NCBI RefSeq assembly: GCF_003952365.1
Contig: NZ_CP034443.1
Coordinates: 3,775,001 to 3,839,000 of the forward strand
Direction of reading: 5' to 3'
Length of the DNA stretch: 64,000 nucleotides
Source: Mesorhizobium sp. M9A.F.Ca.ET.002.03.1.2
GTDB lineage: Bacteria; Pseudomonadota; Alphaproteobacteria; Rhizobiales; Rhizobiaceae
The translations under genes and the position numbers were made by a program. The notes beneath the pieces are model-generated. The model was not told where the DNA came from. It made no database searches and saw only the letters and a list, made by a program, of their open reading frames with translations. Shown piece by piece: positions 25,261-32,412 of the stretch (position 1 is the stretch's first letter; every line of letters begins with the position of its first letter).

Positions 25261-25818
25261 TTGGGCAGCGTCGATCTCGAGAACGAATGGGAGGTTGCCA
25301 TCAAGGACGAGAAAGAGCCGGGGTCGTCGCTGTTCGAGGCAGGCCGCGAGGATTCGGTGCAAGCTGGCCGATCCGGCAGAGAGGCGGCCCCAAGCGCGGT
25401 GATGAAGCGCGCACACAGGGAAAAACTGCAGCTCTGTGATGCTCTGGAGGAAATCGCCGACGCCTTGCCGAACGTCGACCGCCTGATGTGCCTGGGCACA
25501 GCCAACGCAATCATCCCGTTGTTGCGCAATAGTCATCAGTATGAGGAGACGATCATCTTCCCCGCCTATGAGGCCGCTGCAGGCAGCAGCAATGCCAACC
25601 TTGCCTCGATAAGGCGATTGCGCGCCGAACATGTCGAAGATGAATGCTTTGCCGGCGAGGTGACTGAAATCCTGCTGGCGATCGGCCATGGCGAGACAGT
25701 CGGGAATGCCGAAGCCGTCGGCTTCATGCTGCGCGGTTTTTTCGAAAGCATGCGTCGGCACATCGCGTTCGAACGTGAGCACGTCTTGCCGGCGATCGGG
25801 ATCATCGATCAGGTCTAG
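25261..25818 (+). CDS. Hemerythrin HHE-domain protein
   Basis: The frame encodes up to 185 residues. The hemerythrin ligands are visible from residue 52 on: HREKLQLCDALEE, HQYEETIIFP, HVEDECF and HIAFEREHVLP, giving the pattern His, HxxxE, HxxxE, HxxxExxH. Such proteins bind a di-iron centre and act in O2 or NO sensing or storage. The start is unsure: TTG at 25261 lies only 17 bases from the FNR box, too close for a class II promoter that serves this strand, whereas ATG at 25402 (residue 48) would give a 138-residue single-domain protein. It is divergent from fixN. Confidence 0.8.
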   Translation: MGSVDLENEWEVAIKDEKEPGSSLFEAGREDSVQAGRSGREAAPSAVMKRAHREKLQLCDALEEIADALPNVDRLMCLGTANAIIPLLRNSHQYEETIIFPAYEAAAGSSNANLASIRRLRAEHVEDECFAGEVTEILLAIGHGETVGNAEAVGFMLRGFFESMRRHIAFEREHVLPAIGIIDQV

Positions 25819-25840
25819 GGCGGCGGACTTTCAAACCGCG

Positions 25841-25905
25841 CTCTATCTTTTTGTTTGAGCATCGGATTTTCCAAATCCGGTACCCACTTTTGGATCCGAT
25901 GCCCT
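25841..25905. repeat. Intergenic hairpin repeat (short form)
   Basis: The segment contains the inverted pair GCATCGGAT (25859-25867) and ATCCGATGC (25894-25902) with TCCAAATCCGGTACCCACTT between. It resembles the short hairpin repeats common in Mesorhizobium and relatives (GCAT-GATC-TTTTCC-GAAAACC type). It lies between the convergent hemerythrin and fnrN genes and may end their transcripts. Confidence 0.6.
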
Positions 25906-26638
25906 AGGCGCCGGAGCGTCGCTCCAGCCGGCTCAGGCTGTCGACCGTCACATGCCGGTTGTTCTCGATCCGGATCACGCCGTCCGTTCTCAGCCTGGTC
26001 ATCTGGCGGCTCACCGTCTCGATCGTCAGGCCCAGGAAATCGGCAATGTCGGCGCGTGTCAGCGGCAAATCGAAGGTCGCCGACTTGGCGGTGGGGTCAA
26101 CCGTGGGGTCGATATTCCTGGCGATCATCAGGAGAAAGCTCGCCACCTTTTCCGAAGCCGTCTTGCGTCCCAGCGTCACCATCCACTCGCGCGCTTCGTC
26201 GAGTTCGTTCAGCGTTTGCTTGAGCAGACGATGCTCGAGCTCCGGTGATTCCTTCATCATCCGGTCTATGGTCGCTTTCGGAAACGTGCACAGGGAAACG
26301 GCGGTCGCGGCCTCCGCATTGATCGCGCTTTCCACCTTGAACGGCCGTCCAAGAAAATCCGGCGCGAACTGTAGCCCGACGATCTGCTGGCGGCCATCCG
26401 AAAGGCTCTTTGTCAGCTTCACCACACCTGAAAGTACGTTCGAATAGCTGTCGACGGCCTCTGCGTCGCCTATCAGCTCCATCCCCGGCTCGATCTTGTG
26501 CCTCGACGAGGTCTTGGAGAGTCCGACCAGTTGGTCGGGATCGAGCGCACCGCAGACGCCGCGATGACGTGCTTCGCAAGACTGGCAAAGCACAGGAATG
26601 CCGGCGCTATGAACATCCTGCCGCACTGTCATCATCAT
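25904..26638 (-). CDS. fnrN: FnrN-type oxygen-sensing transcription regulator
   Basis: The 244-residue protein has the FNR cysteines C18, C21, C29 and C117 for an oxygen-labile 4Fe-4S cluster, a cAMP-binding-like effector domain and a C-terminal helix-turn-helix (TRADIADFLGLTIETVSRQM) with the E-x-x-S-R residues that read TTGA half-sites. FnrN activates fixNOQP, fixGHIS and hemN in rhizobia. The ATG at 26638 was chosen (MMM start); the frame extends upstream. The box at 26721-26734 in front of it suggests autoregulation. It is divergent from hemN. Confidence 0.93.
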   Translation of the reverse strand: MMMTVRQDVHSAGIPVLCQSCEARHRGVCGALDPDQLVGLSKTSSRHKIEPGMELIGDAEAVDSYSNVLSGVVKLTKSLSDGRQQIVGLQFAPDFLGRPFKVESAINAEAATAVSLCTFPKATIDRMMKESPELEHRLLKQTLNELDEAREWMVTLGRKTASEKVASFLLMIARNIDPTVDPTAKSATFDLPLTRADIADFLGLTIETVSRQMTRLRTDGVIRIENNRHVTVDSLSRLERRSGA

Positions 26639-26720
26639 TGTCCCGACGGAGCCAAAGTGCCGGCAAGATAGCATCGGCTGCTGAAAAATCGTTGCGGCAG
26701 TTTGTCCGCAGCTCTGCGCT

Positions 26721-26734
26721 TTGACCGAAATCAA
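26721..26734. promoter_or_regulatory. FNR box between fnrN and hemN, perfect TTGA-N6-TCAA
   Basis: TTGACCGAAATCAA lies 83 bases before fnrN and 59 bases before hemN. It is placed for autocontrol of fnrN and activation of hemN. Confidence 0.82.
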
Positions 26735-26792
26735 GGCTTTGGCTCGCTAACGCGATCAAAGTTCCAACCATGCAAACACAGTGGATGGCGAC

Positions 26793-28142
26793 ATGCGACC
26801 GCAATTAGCTGCAAGGCTTGGCGAGAATGTCCCGCGCTACACCAGCTACCCGACTGCACCGCATTTCCATTCGGGCGTCGACGCCGCCGTTTACCGAGGC
26901 TGGTTGGAGGCGCTCGAAAACGGTGACGAGATTTCGCTGTACCTGCACATCCCTTACTGCGACAGGCTCTGCTGGTTCTGTGCATGCCATACCAAGCAGA
27001 CGCGTCAGTATGGCCCGGTAACCGCATATCTCCGCTCGCTGCATGCTGAAATCGCGACGGTTGCCCGCTTCGTGAGCGGCAAGGGCCGTGTCCGCGCAGT
27101 CCATTTCGGTGGCGGCTCGCCGACCATGCTGAAGCCCGAGGATATGATGGCGCTGGGAACTGTCCTGCGGGACAGCTTCGATTTTCTTGCGGACGCCAAG
27201 GTCAGCGTCGAAATCGACCCCAATGACATGGATGAGGCACGCCTCGACGCACTCGCCGAAATCGGCATGACGCGGGCGAGCCTCGGCGTGCAGGATTTCG
27301 ATCCGAAGGTGCAGAAGGCGATCAACCGCGAGCAGAGCTTTTTGCAGACCAAGGCGGTTGTCGACGGCGTTCGCTCACGCGGCGTAGGGTCCGTGAACCT
27401 CGATCTGCTTTACGGCCTGCCGCATCAGACCAGGGAGAGCGTCTGTTCCACCGTGGCGCAGGCGCTGACTCTGGAACCGGACCGGATGGCGCTTTTCGGC
27501 TACGCGCATGTGCCCTGGTTCAAGAAGCATCAGACGATGATCGACGAGGCATGGTTGCCGGGTCCGGCCGAACGGTTCGCGCAATCGCAAATCGCCGCCT
27601 GTCTGATGTTGAACGCGGGATACGAAGCCGTTGGCTTCGACCATTTCGCCAAGCCGGACGACGTGCTGGCAGTTGCATCCCGCGGTGGCGCCCTGCATCG
27701 CAACTTTCAGGGCTACACCGAGGATCGCTGCGAGACATTGATCGGACTTGGCCCTTCATCTATCGGCCGTTTTCGCCAGGGCTATGTACAGAACATGCCT
27801 TCGACCGCCGAATACGGACGCATGGTCGCAGATGGCGGGCTGGCCGCTGTCCGCGGCATCGCGTTCTCCGACGACGATCGCGTTCGCGGCTGGGTCATCG
27901 AGCGGCTGATGTGCGATTTCGCCTTTTCCGGCCGCGAGGCGATCGCCCGTTTTGGCGATGCGGCAGTGTCCGTGATTGGTGACGCGGTCGCCATTGCCCA
28001 AACCGATCAGGATGGGCTGTTTGAGCGTTCCGGTGATGTTTTCCTGGTGACCGACAGCGGCCGTCCGTTTGTCAGGTCGATCGCGGCCAGGTTCGATCAT
28101 TATCTCGCGGCCGGCCAAGCCAGGCATTCGGCGGCTGTTTGA
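26793..28142 (+). CDS. hemN: Oxygen-independent coproporphyrinogen III dehydrogenase
   Basis: The 449-residue protein has the radical-SAM motif HIPYCDRLCWFC (C-x3-C-x2-C) followed by a further cysteine, then GGGSPTML and the HemN C-terminal domain. It converts coproporphyrinogen III to protoporphyrinogen IX without O2 and so keeps heme synthesis going for the cbb3 oxidase. ATG at 26793 after GGATGG was preferred to a GTG four codons upstream. It is divergent from fnrN, sharing the anaerobox. Confidence 0.95.
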   Translation: MRPQLAARLGENVPRYTSYPTAPHFHSGVDAAVYRGWLEALENGDEISLYLHIPYCDRLCWFCACHTKQTRQYGPVTAYLRSLHAEIATVARFVSGKGRVRAVHFGGGSPTMLKPEDMMALGTVLRDSFDFLADAKVSVEIDPNDMDEARLDALAEIGMTRASLGVQDFDPKVQKAINREQSFLQTKAVVDGVRSRGVGSVNLDLLYGLPHQTRESVCSTVAQALTLEPDRMALFGYAHVPWFKKHQTMIDEAWLPGPAERFAQSQIAACLMLNAGYEAVGFDHFAKPDDVLAVASRGGALHRNFQGYTEDRCETLIGLGPSSIGRFRQGYVQNMPSTAEYGRMVADGGLAAVRGIAFSDDDRVRGWVIERLMCDFAFSGREAIARFGDAAVSVIGDAVAIAQTDQDGLFERSGDVFLVTDSGRPFVRSIAARFDHYLAAGQARHSAAV

Positions 28143-28155
28143 GCGCTTCTCCGAT

Positions 28156-28587
28156 TCAGAAATGCTCCCCGGCCTTGAACGGGCCGATCCGGGTTCCGGC
28201 CGCGACCAGATAGGCGGTCGACCAGCCTATGAGCAGGAAGCCGTTCACGCCCTCGAGGGCCGCCAGCACGCGCCATGCATGAGCGGGTACGATGTCGCCA
28301 TAGCCGACTGTCGAAAAGGTAATGGTCGAGAAGTACAGGGCGGTTTCGAAGTCGGCAAAGATATCGAGCAACAGGTAAAGCCCCGCCCAGAGCCAGACCT
28401 CCGTCGTCATGATGGCGAAGAGGCCCATCACCACGCTGATCATCGCGACCGCTCGGCTGCGCCGTCCATGCATGCGAAACCGCGCAACAAGATGGCCCAT
28501 CACATGGGTGACGGCGATCAGGCCAAAGGTGTGGACCAGGACCGTCAGGCTTATGACCACGGTGCCGATGAGCAGATTGAGAACCAT
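28156..28587 (-). CDS. Small two-helix potassium channel-family protein
   Basis: The 143-residue protein has several hydrophobic helices and the K+ filter motif TFSTVGYGDI between the last two (about residues 85-112), so it belongs to the Ion_trans_2 family. It lacks any regulatory cytosolic domain. It may conduct K+ or set membrane potential during low-oxygen growth, but this is inferred. The start ATG at 28587 replaces a much longer open frame that runs through the divergent globin gene. A box of form TTGC-N6-TCAA lies upstream at 28621-28634. Confidence 0.83.
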   Translation of the reverse strand: MVLNLLIGTVVISLTVLVHTFGLIAVTHVMGHLVARFRMHGRRSRAVAMISVVMGLFAIMTTEVWLWAGLYLLLDIFADFETALYFSTITFSTVGYGDIVPAHAWRVLAALEGVNGFLLIGWSTAYLVAAGTRIGPFKAGEHF

Positions 28588-28620
28588 GCGCGGAAAGTAT
28601 CGATCGCAACGCGCCTTTCC

Positions 28621-28634
28621 TTGCGCAAAATCAA
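28621..28634. promoter_or_regulatory. FNR/FixK-like box (TTGC-N6-TCAA)
   Basis: TTGCGCAAAATCAA ends 34 bases before the K+ channel start on the minus strand. One half-site is exact and the other has C in place of A, a change tolerated in some FixK/NnrR sites. Confidence 0.4.
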
Positions 28635-28697
28635 TCCGACCGGTGAACGCTGGGCAGCCACGCGGCTTTGGCAGACAACAGCCCGACGATCGGGATA

Positions 28698-28720
28698 AAC
28701 ATACATTGACAATATATCTT
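28698..28720. promoter_or_regulatory. NsrR-like palindrome before globin gene
   Basis: The 23-base sequence has the arms AACATACATT and AATATATCTT around GAC. It resembles the NsrR consensus arms (AANATGCATT and AATGCATNTT). It lies 101 bases before the globin start at 28822, and nsrR itself lies downstream. It is a candidate NO-responsive operator. Confidence 0.55.
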
Positions 28721-28821
28721 TTACGTGGGATGCCGGCTGATCTGCCGACCAGGACTTTCTTCGAAAGCAAGTTCATCGGTTGCTGTCGCAGGTTGACTGC
28801 AAGCACAACAGGAGCACGCAC

Positions 28822-29286
28822 ATGGCCGTGAATGATCGGAGCAGGAGAACGATCGTCATCGACGGGGCCCCGTTGCCGGACGTGCTTGACGAGACCATGG
28901 TCCGCTCTGTGGTTCACGGCTTCTATGACGAAATTCGCCGCGACGAACTTCTCGGCCCAATTTTCCACGACAGGATCGAGCCTAGCGACTGGCCGCGCCA
29001 TCTGGCGAAGATGTGCGACTTCTGGTCCGCGACACTGCTGCGGACGTCCCGATATGAAGGTCGGCCATTGCCGCCACACCTGGTGATTCCCGGCCTTGGC
29101 GAGGCGCATTTCCGGCGTTGGCTGAAGCTGTTTCGCGCAACGGTGCGCCGCATCTGCCCGCCCGAGATTGCAGCGCTGTTCATGGATCGCGCGCTGCGCA
29201 TCGCTCACAGTTTCCGCCTCGCGGTCGCCTTCAACCACGGCGAGACCACGATGGGCATAGAACCAATCGTCGAGAAAGACCTGTGA
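28822..29286 (+). CDS. Group 3 truncated hemoglobin
   Basis: The 154-residue protein fits the TrHbIII (Ctb-like) pattern: FYDEIRRDELLGPIFHDRI, then KMCDFWSATLL and a Phe/Tyr/Trp-rich core with the proximal His region AHFRRWLKLF. Such globins bind NO or O2 and are tied to NO stress in Campylobacter. The ATG at 28822 follows AGGAG. The NsrR-like palindrome lies upstream, and an NsrR-like gene follows 55 bases downstream, suggesting an NO-detoxification pair under its own repressor. Confidence 0.88.
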   Translation: MAVNDRSRRTIVIDGAPLPDVLDETMVRSVVHGFYDEIRRDELLGPIFHDRIEPSDWPRHLAKMCDFWSATLLRTSRYEGRPLPPHLVIPGLGEAHFRRWLKLFRATVRRICPPEIAALFMDRALRIAHSFRLAVAFNHGETTMGIEPIVEKDL

Positions 29287-29341
29287 TGCGGGAATAGGCT
29301 GGCCTCTGTAAAGGCGCCGTGATTCATCGGAGGAACCATTC

Positions 29342-29803
29342 GTGCGGCTGACCAACTTCTCGGACTACGCCTTGAGGATGCTGATGTACGCCGCCTCTGC
29401 CGACGACCGCCTGATCACGATCGAGGAGGTCGCACGCACTTTCAACGTGTCCAAGACGCACCTCAACAAGGTCGCCAATACCCTGACGCGCGGTGGCTAC
29501 CTGAAAGCGGTCCGCGGCCGTTCGGGTGGGCTTACCCTCGGGCGTCGGCCCGAGATGATCCGCATAGGCGATATCGTGCGCCTAACCGAGCCGGATTTCG
29601 CGCTTGTGGAGTGCTTCGCCACTGGAAACCAATGCGTGGTCACCGGCTCCTGCAAGCTTTCAGGCATGTTTGGCGAAGCGATGATCGCCTTCCAGAGCGT
29701 CCTCGACGGTTATACTCTGGCCGATATCATCCTGATGCCCCACGACTTTCTCGGCGGGCCGCCTGCGCCCCGCGGCTCCGGCGTGGCGCTAAACCGTAGC
29801 TAA
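29342..29803 (+). CDS. nsrR: Rrf2-family NO-responsive repressor, NsrR-like
   Basis: The 153-residue protein has an N-terminal winged helix (MRLTNFSDYALRMLMY and IEEVARTFNVSKTHLNKV) and three cysteines C91, C98 and C104 in ECFATGNQCVVTGSC, the spacing used by NsrR to hold a [4Fe-4S] or [2Fe-2S] cluster. NsrR loses repression when NO attacks the cluster. The GTG start follows GGAGGAA. It lies behind the globin gene as a probable operon, and the palindrome at 28698-28720 may be its autocontrol site. Confidence 0.85.
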   Translation: MRLTNFSDYALRMLMYAASADDRLITIEEVARTFNVSKTHLNKVANTLTRGGYLKAVRGRSGGLTLGRRPEMIRIGDIVRLTEPDFALVECFATGNQCVVTGSCKLSGMFGEAMIAFQSVLDGYTLADIILMPHDFLGGPPAPRGSGVALNRS

Positions 29804-29878
29804 GGGGGCTCGACCTGCAACTTCAATGCCACGTGATCCACCCGCTGCCAATCCGCTTTCCTCGAATGGAGACGAGCC

Positions 29879-30022
29879 ATGACTGAGCCGAAGAAGGACG
29901 ATACGCCGATAACCAACCATTTCGAGTCGGGCATCGATCTGGACAATACCTTGCTCCCGATGCTGATCGGCGGGCTCGTTCTGATTGTCGTCGGGGCGAT
30001 AGCGGTCATGACGTTTGTCTAG
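29879..30022 (+). CDS. Small single-pass membrane protein
   Basis: The frame encodes 47 residues: a charged start (MTEPKKDDTPITNHFESGID), then one membrane helix (MLIGGLVLIVVGAIAVM). It has GGAG in front of ATG. I do not recognise the family. It lies between nsrR and the DUF1858 gene on the same strand, so it may belong to the NO-response transcript. It is short, so expression needs testing. Confidence 0.6.
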   Translation: MTEPKKDDTPITNHFESGIDLDNTLLPMLIGGLVLIVVGAIAVMTFV

Positions 30023-30108
30023 CCCGCGATCAGCCGCAATGCTTCGGGTTCGCAACGAGGGCGGCGTTGGGGAGCTATGATGACGCTTGCAATCGAGGAG
30101 GCTCGATC

Positions 30109-30324
30109 GTGAACGAGCGCGGTTCGATCGATCCCGACATGGTCGTCGACGAGATCATGCGGAAATGGCCGGCAACGGTGGTTGTGGTGCTGAGATACAG
30201 GATGCATTGTGTCGGTTGCCCGATCGGTACCTTCCATACCGTGGCTGAGGCGTGCCGCGAACATCTGATCAACGAGACGGATTTCCTGTTGGATCTGGAA
30301 ACGGCTGTTCGAGCGGGCAGGTGA
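30109..30324 (+). CDS. DUF1858 (ScdA N-terminal-like) domain protein
   Basis: The 71-residue protein starts at GTG after GAGGAGG and contains DMVVDEIMRKWPATVVVVL, then CVGCPI and HTVAEAC, the DUF1858 pattern with a CxxC pair. DUF1858 occurs at the N-terminus of the ScdA/YtfE/RIC di-iron repair proteins for NO-damaged Fe-S clusters and as a stand-alone peptide beside Hcp-like genes. Here it lies behind globin-nsrR and a small membrane peptide, which fits an NO-stress role. The exact activity is unknown. Confidence 0.82.
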   Translation: MNERGSIDPDMVVDEIMRKWPATVVVVLRYRMHCVGCPIGTFHTVAEACREHLINETDFLLDLETAVRAGR

Positions 30325-30407
30325 CGGTCAGCCCTTGGTTCGGCTCTCCGAGAGCACCCAAGCCGATGCGCGTCCTTGACCGTGACTGAGCAAGCGGCTG
30401 TTGCCGA

Positions 30408-30482
30408 TCGTCCGGTATGCACGAAGAACGAATGGGCCTCGGTTTCCTGCTCGAAGATCGCGGAGTCCTTGGCATAGCCAAG
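30408..30482 (-). pseudogene. Remnant of an NnrR/Crp-type regulator
   Basis: A short stretch of the minus-strand frame reads [20 protein letters not shown] and then VHTGR, which resembles the effector-domain start of Crp/Fnr regulators of the NnrR type (KDS-IFEQ-x-EAHSFF). The rest of the domain and the helix-turn-helix are missing. It sits in the 306-base gap before the pseudoazurin gene, next to an NnrR-like site, and suggests decay or loss of a local nnrR copy. Confidence 0.4.
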
Positions 30483-30542
30483 CGGATGTCCTGACGGCTT
30501 ACGGTTCCGCATCTGTCGTGCGGAAGGCCTTCTTACCCAAGT

Positions 30543-30556
30543 TTGCGCCAGCGCAA
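30543..30556. promoter_or_regulatory. NnrR-like box before pseudoazurin
   Basis: TTGCGCCAGCGCAA (TTGCG-N4-CGCAA) lies 74 bases before the pseudoazurin start. It is the exact reverse complement of the site before nirK at 34515-34528, so the same regulator should bind both. Confidence 0.75.
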
Positions 30557-30630
30557 ATTCTCCCGGGGCAGATCAGGCTAAATGGCATGGAACGGCCAAA
30601 TGCCGCGAAGACGAAACAAAGGACAAATCG

Positions 30631-31068
30631 ATGAAGCTCTCTATCCTGGCTGCCGCAATCTCCATCCTCGCGCTCGCCGGCGGCGCAAGCGCTGAGGAGC
30701 ATGTGGTGCAGATGCTCAACAAGGGCGAAAAAGGCGCGATGGTCTTCCAGCCGGCCTTCGTCCAGGCTGCGCCCGGTGACACCGTCAAGTTCGTACCGAC
30801 CGACAAGACCCACGACGCCCAGTCGATCAAGGGCATGATCCCGGATGGCGCAGAACCGTTCAAGGGAAAAACGAACGAGGAAATCACCGTCACGCTGACC
30901 CAGGAGGGTGTCTACGGCGTCAAATGCGCGCCTCACTACGGCATGGGCATGGTCGCGCTGATCGCTGTCGGCAAGCCGGTCAACCTCGATGCGGCCACGG
31001 CGGTCAAGCATACCGGGAAAGCAAAGAAGGTGTTCGCGGATCTGCTCAGCCAGGTTCCGGCCAACTGA
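30631..31068 (+). CDS. Pseudoazurin (type 1 blue copper protein)
   Basis: The 145-residue protein has a signal peptide (cleavage after GGASA) and the type-1 copper motif CAPHYGMGM (Cys, His and Met ligands) with the upstream His in KTHDAQ. Pseudoazurin carries electrons from the bc1 complex to copper nitrite reductase. An NnrR-like site lies in front, and nnrS follows on the same strand. The link to nirK at 33.3 kb is direct: nirK is the electron acceptor of this family. Confidence 0.93.
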   Translation: MKLSILAAAISILALAGGASAEEHVVQMLNKGEKGAMVFQPAFVQAAPGDTVKFVPTDKTHDAQSIKGMIPDGAEPFKGKTNEEITVTLTQEGVYGVKCAPHYGMGMVALIAVGKPVNLDAATAVKHTGKAKKVFADLLSQVPAN

Positions 31069-31174
31069 TCAGTCACCGATATAGCCATGCCTGCCAGATG
31101 TACGGGCAGGTTGGGGTCGGACGGACCGAGGGGCGGCGGTTCATCCGGCCCTTTTTCATTTGGAGACACAAATC

Positions 31175-32350
31175 ATGGGAATTCCACGTCTTCGGGCCTA
31201 CTCCGGGCCTGCGTTTCTTTCTTACGGATTCAGGCCGTTCTTTTTCCTCGGGGCGCTTCAGGCCGGGCTCTCCGTCGTGCTTTGGCTGCCAATTTATGCG
31301 GGTGAACTCGATGCTCACAGTGCGCTTGTTCCGGTCGATTGGCATGTGCACGAGATGCTGTTCGGCTATCTGCCGGCGATCGTTACCGGGTTCCTGCTGA
31401 CCGCGATCCCGAACTGGACCGGCCGGCTGCCCGTGCAAGGTCCACCATTGCTGGCACTGGTTGTTCTCTGGATTGCCGGACGCGCCGCCGCCTTCTTCTC
31501 GGCGGATATCGGCTGGGCAGCAGCCGCTGTGATCGACGTGGCGTTTCTGCTTGCGGTCACGGCTGCGGCGGCCCGCGAAATCGTCGCGGGAAGGAACTGG
31601 CGCAATCTCAAAGTGTTGCTGCCGCTCGCCGTTCTGGCCTGCGCCAACGGTGCGTTCCACGTGGAGGCGCATCTGCAGGGCATATCGGACATCAGCCGCA
31701 GGCTCGGCATTGCCGCGGCGATCATCCTCATCTCGCTCATCGGCGGGCGCATCATTCCAAGCTTCACGCGCAACTGGCTCGTCCGCGAAAACCCGGGCAG
31801 GCTTCCGGCGCCCTTCGATCGTTTTGACATGGCGTCGATCGCCGTCTCCATCGCCGCGCTGGGAGCATGGACGGTCATCCCGGACAGCAATATCTCCGGA
31901 TTGCTCATGGCGATCGCCGCAATCTGCCAGGCATGGCGTTTGTCGCGCTGGGCGGGAGAGCGCACCACGCGGGATCCGCTCGTGCTCGTGCTCCATGTCG
32001 CATACGCCTTTGTGCCGGTCGGTCTTGCCTTGGTCTCGGCGTCGATATTCTTTCCCGACGCGGTGCCCGCGGCGGCGGGATTCCACGCCCTTGGCGCCGG
32101 CGCGATCGGCTCGATGACGCTCGCCGTAATGGCTCGCGCAACGCTCGGACACACGGGGCGCGAGCTCAAGGCAAGAAGAGGAACGTTGTTTGTCTTCGCG
32201 GCCATCCTTCTCGCGGGATCGTCGAGAACCCTGGGCGCCTTCGTCCCTTATGACGCGGTGATCCATCTGGCCGGCGCTGCATGGGTGGCGGCATTTGCCG
32301 GGTTCATCCTGGTCTATGGAACCGCGTTGATGACGCCAAGGGCGCGGTGA
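31175..32350 (+). CDS. nnrS: NnrS family multi-spanning heme/copper membrane protein
   Basis: The 391-residue protein begins MGIPRLRAYSGPAFLSYGFRP and has about 12 membrane helices with the NnrS signatures VHEMLFGYLPAIVTGFLLTA and GGRIIPSFTRNW. NnrS proteins bind heme and copper and protect against nitrosative stress linked to denitrification. The ATG at 31175 follows GGAG. It lies 106 bases after pseudoazurin and probably shares its NnrR-controlled transcript. Confidence 0.93.
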   Translation: MGIPRLRAYSGPAFLSYGFRPFFFLGALQAGLSVVLWLPIYAGELDAHSALVPVDWHVHEMLFGYLPAIVTGFLLTAIPNWTGRLPVQGPPLLALVVLWIAGRAAAFFSADIGWAAAAVIDVAFLLAVTAAAAREIVAGRNWRNLKVLLPLAVLACANGAFHVEAHLQGISDISRRLGIAAAIILISLIGGRIIPSFTRNWLVRENPGRLPAPFDRFDMASIAVSIAALGAWTVIPDSNISGLLMAIAAICQAWRLSRWAGERTTRDPLVLVLHVAYAFVPVGLALVSASIFFPDAVPAAAGFHALGAGAIGSMTLAVMARATLGHTGRELKARRGTLFVFAAILLAGSSRTLGAFVPYDAVIHLAGAAWVAAFAGFILVYGTALMTPRAR

Positions 32351-32412
32351 GGCGGGTGGGTGCAGACCGGTGCGGCCACGATCGAAAGGCGCGGGGGGCC
32401 GCTACCTATTTG

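Noticed and set aside
25261..25401. N-terminal 47 residues of the hemerythrin frame as coding
   Set aside because: Not rejected outright, but the lack of a good ribosome site and the closeness of the anaerobox make it less likely than a start at 25402.
23865..25529. 554-codon minus-strand frame over fixN
   Set aside because: It is a shadow of fixN with Arg/His-rich composition typical of an out-of-frame high-GC translation.
28588..29355. Extension of the K+ channel frame through the globin gene
   Set aside because: The segment is antisense to the globin gene; the channel protein starts at ATG 28587.
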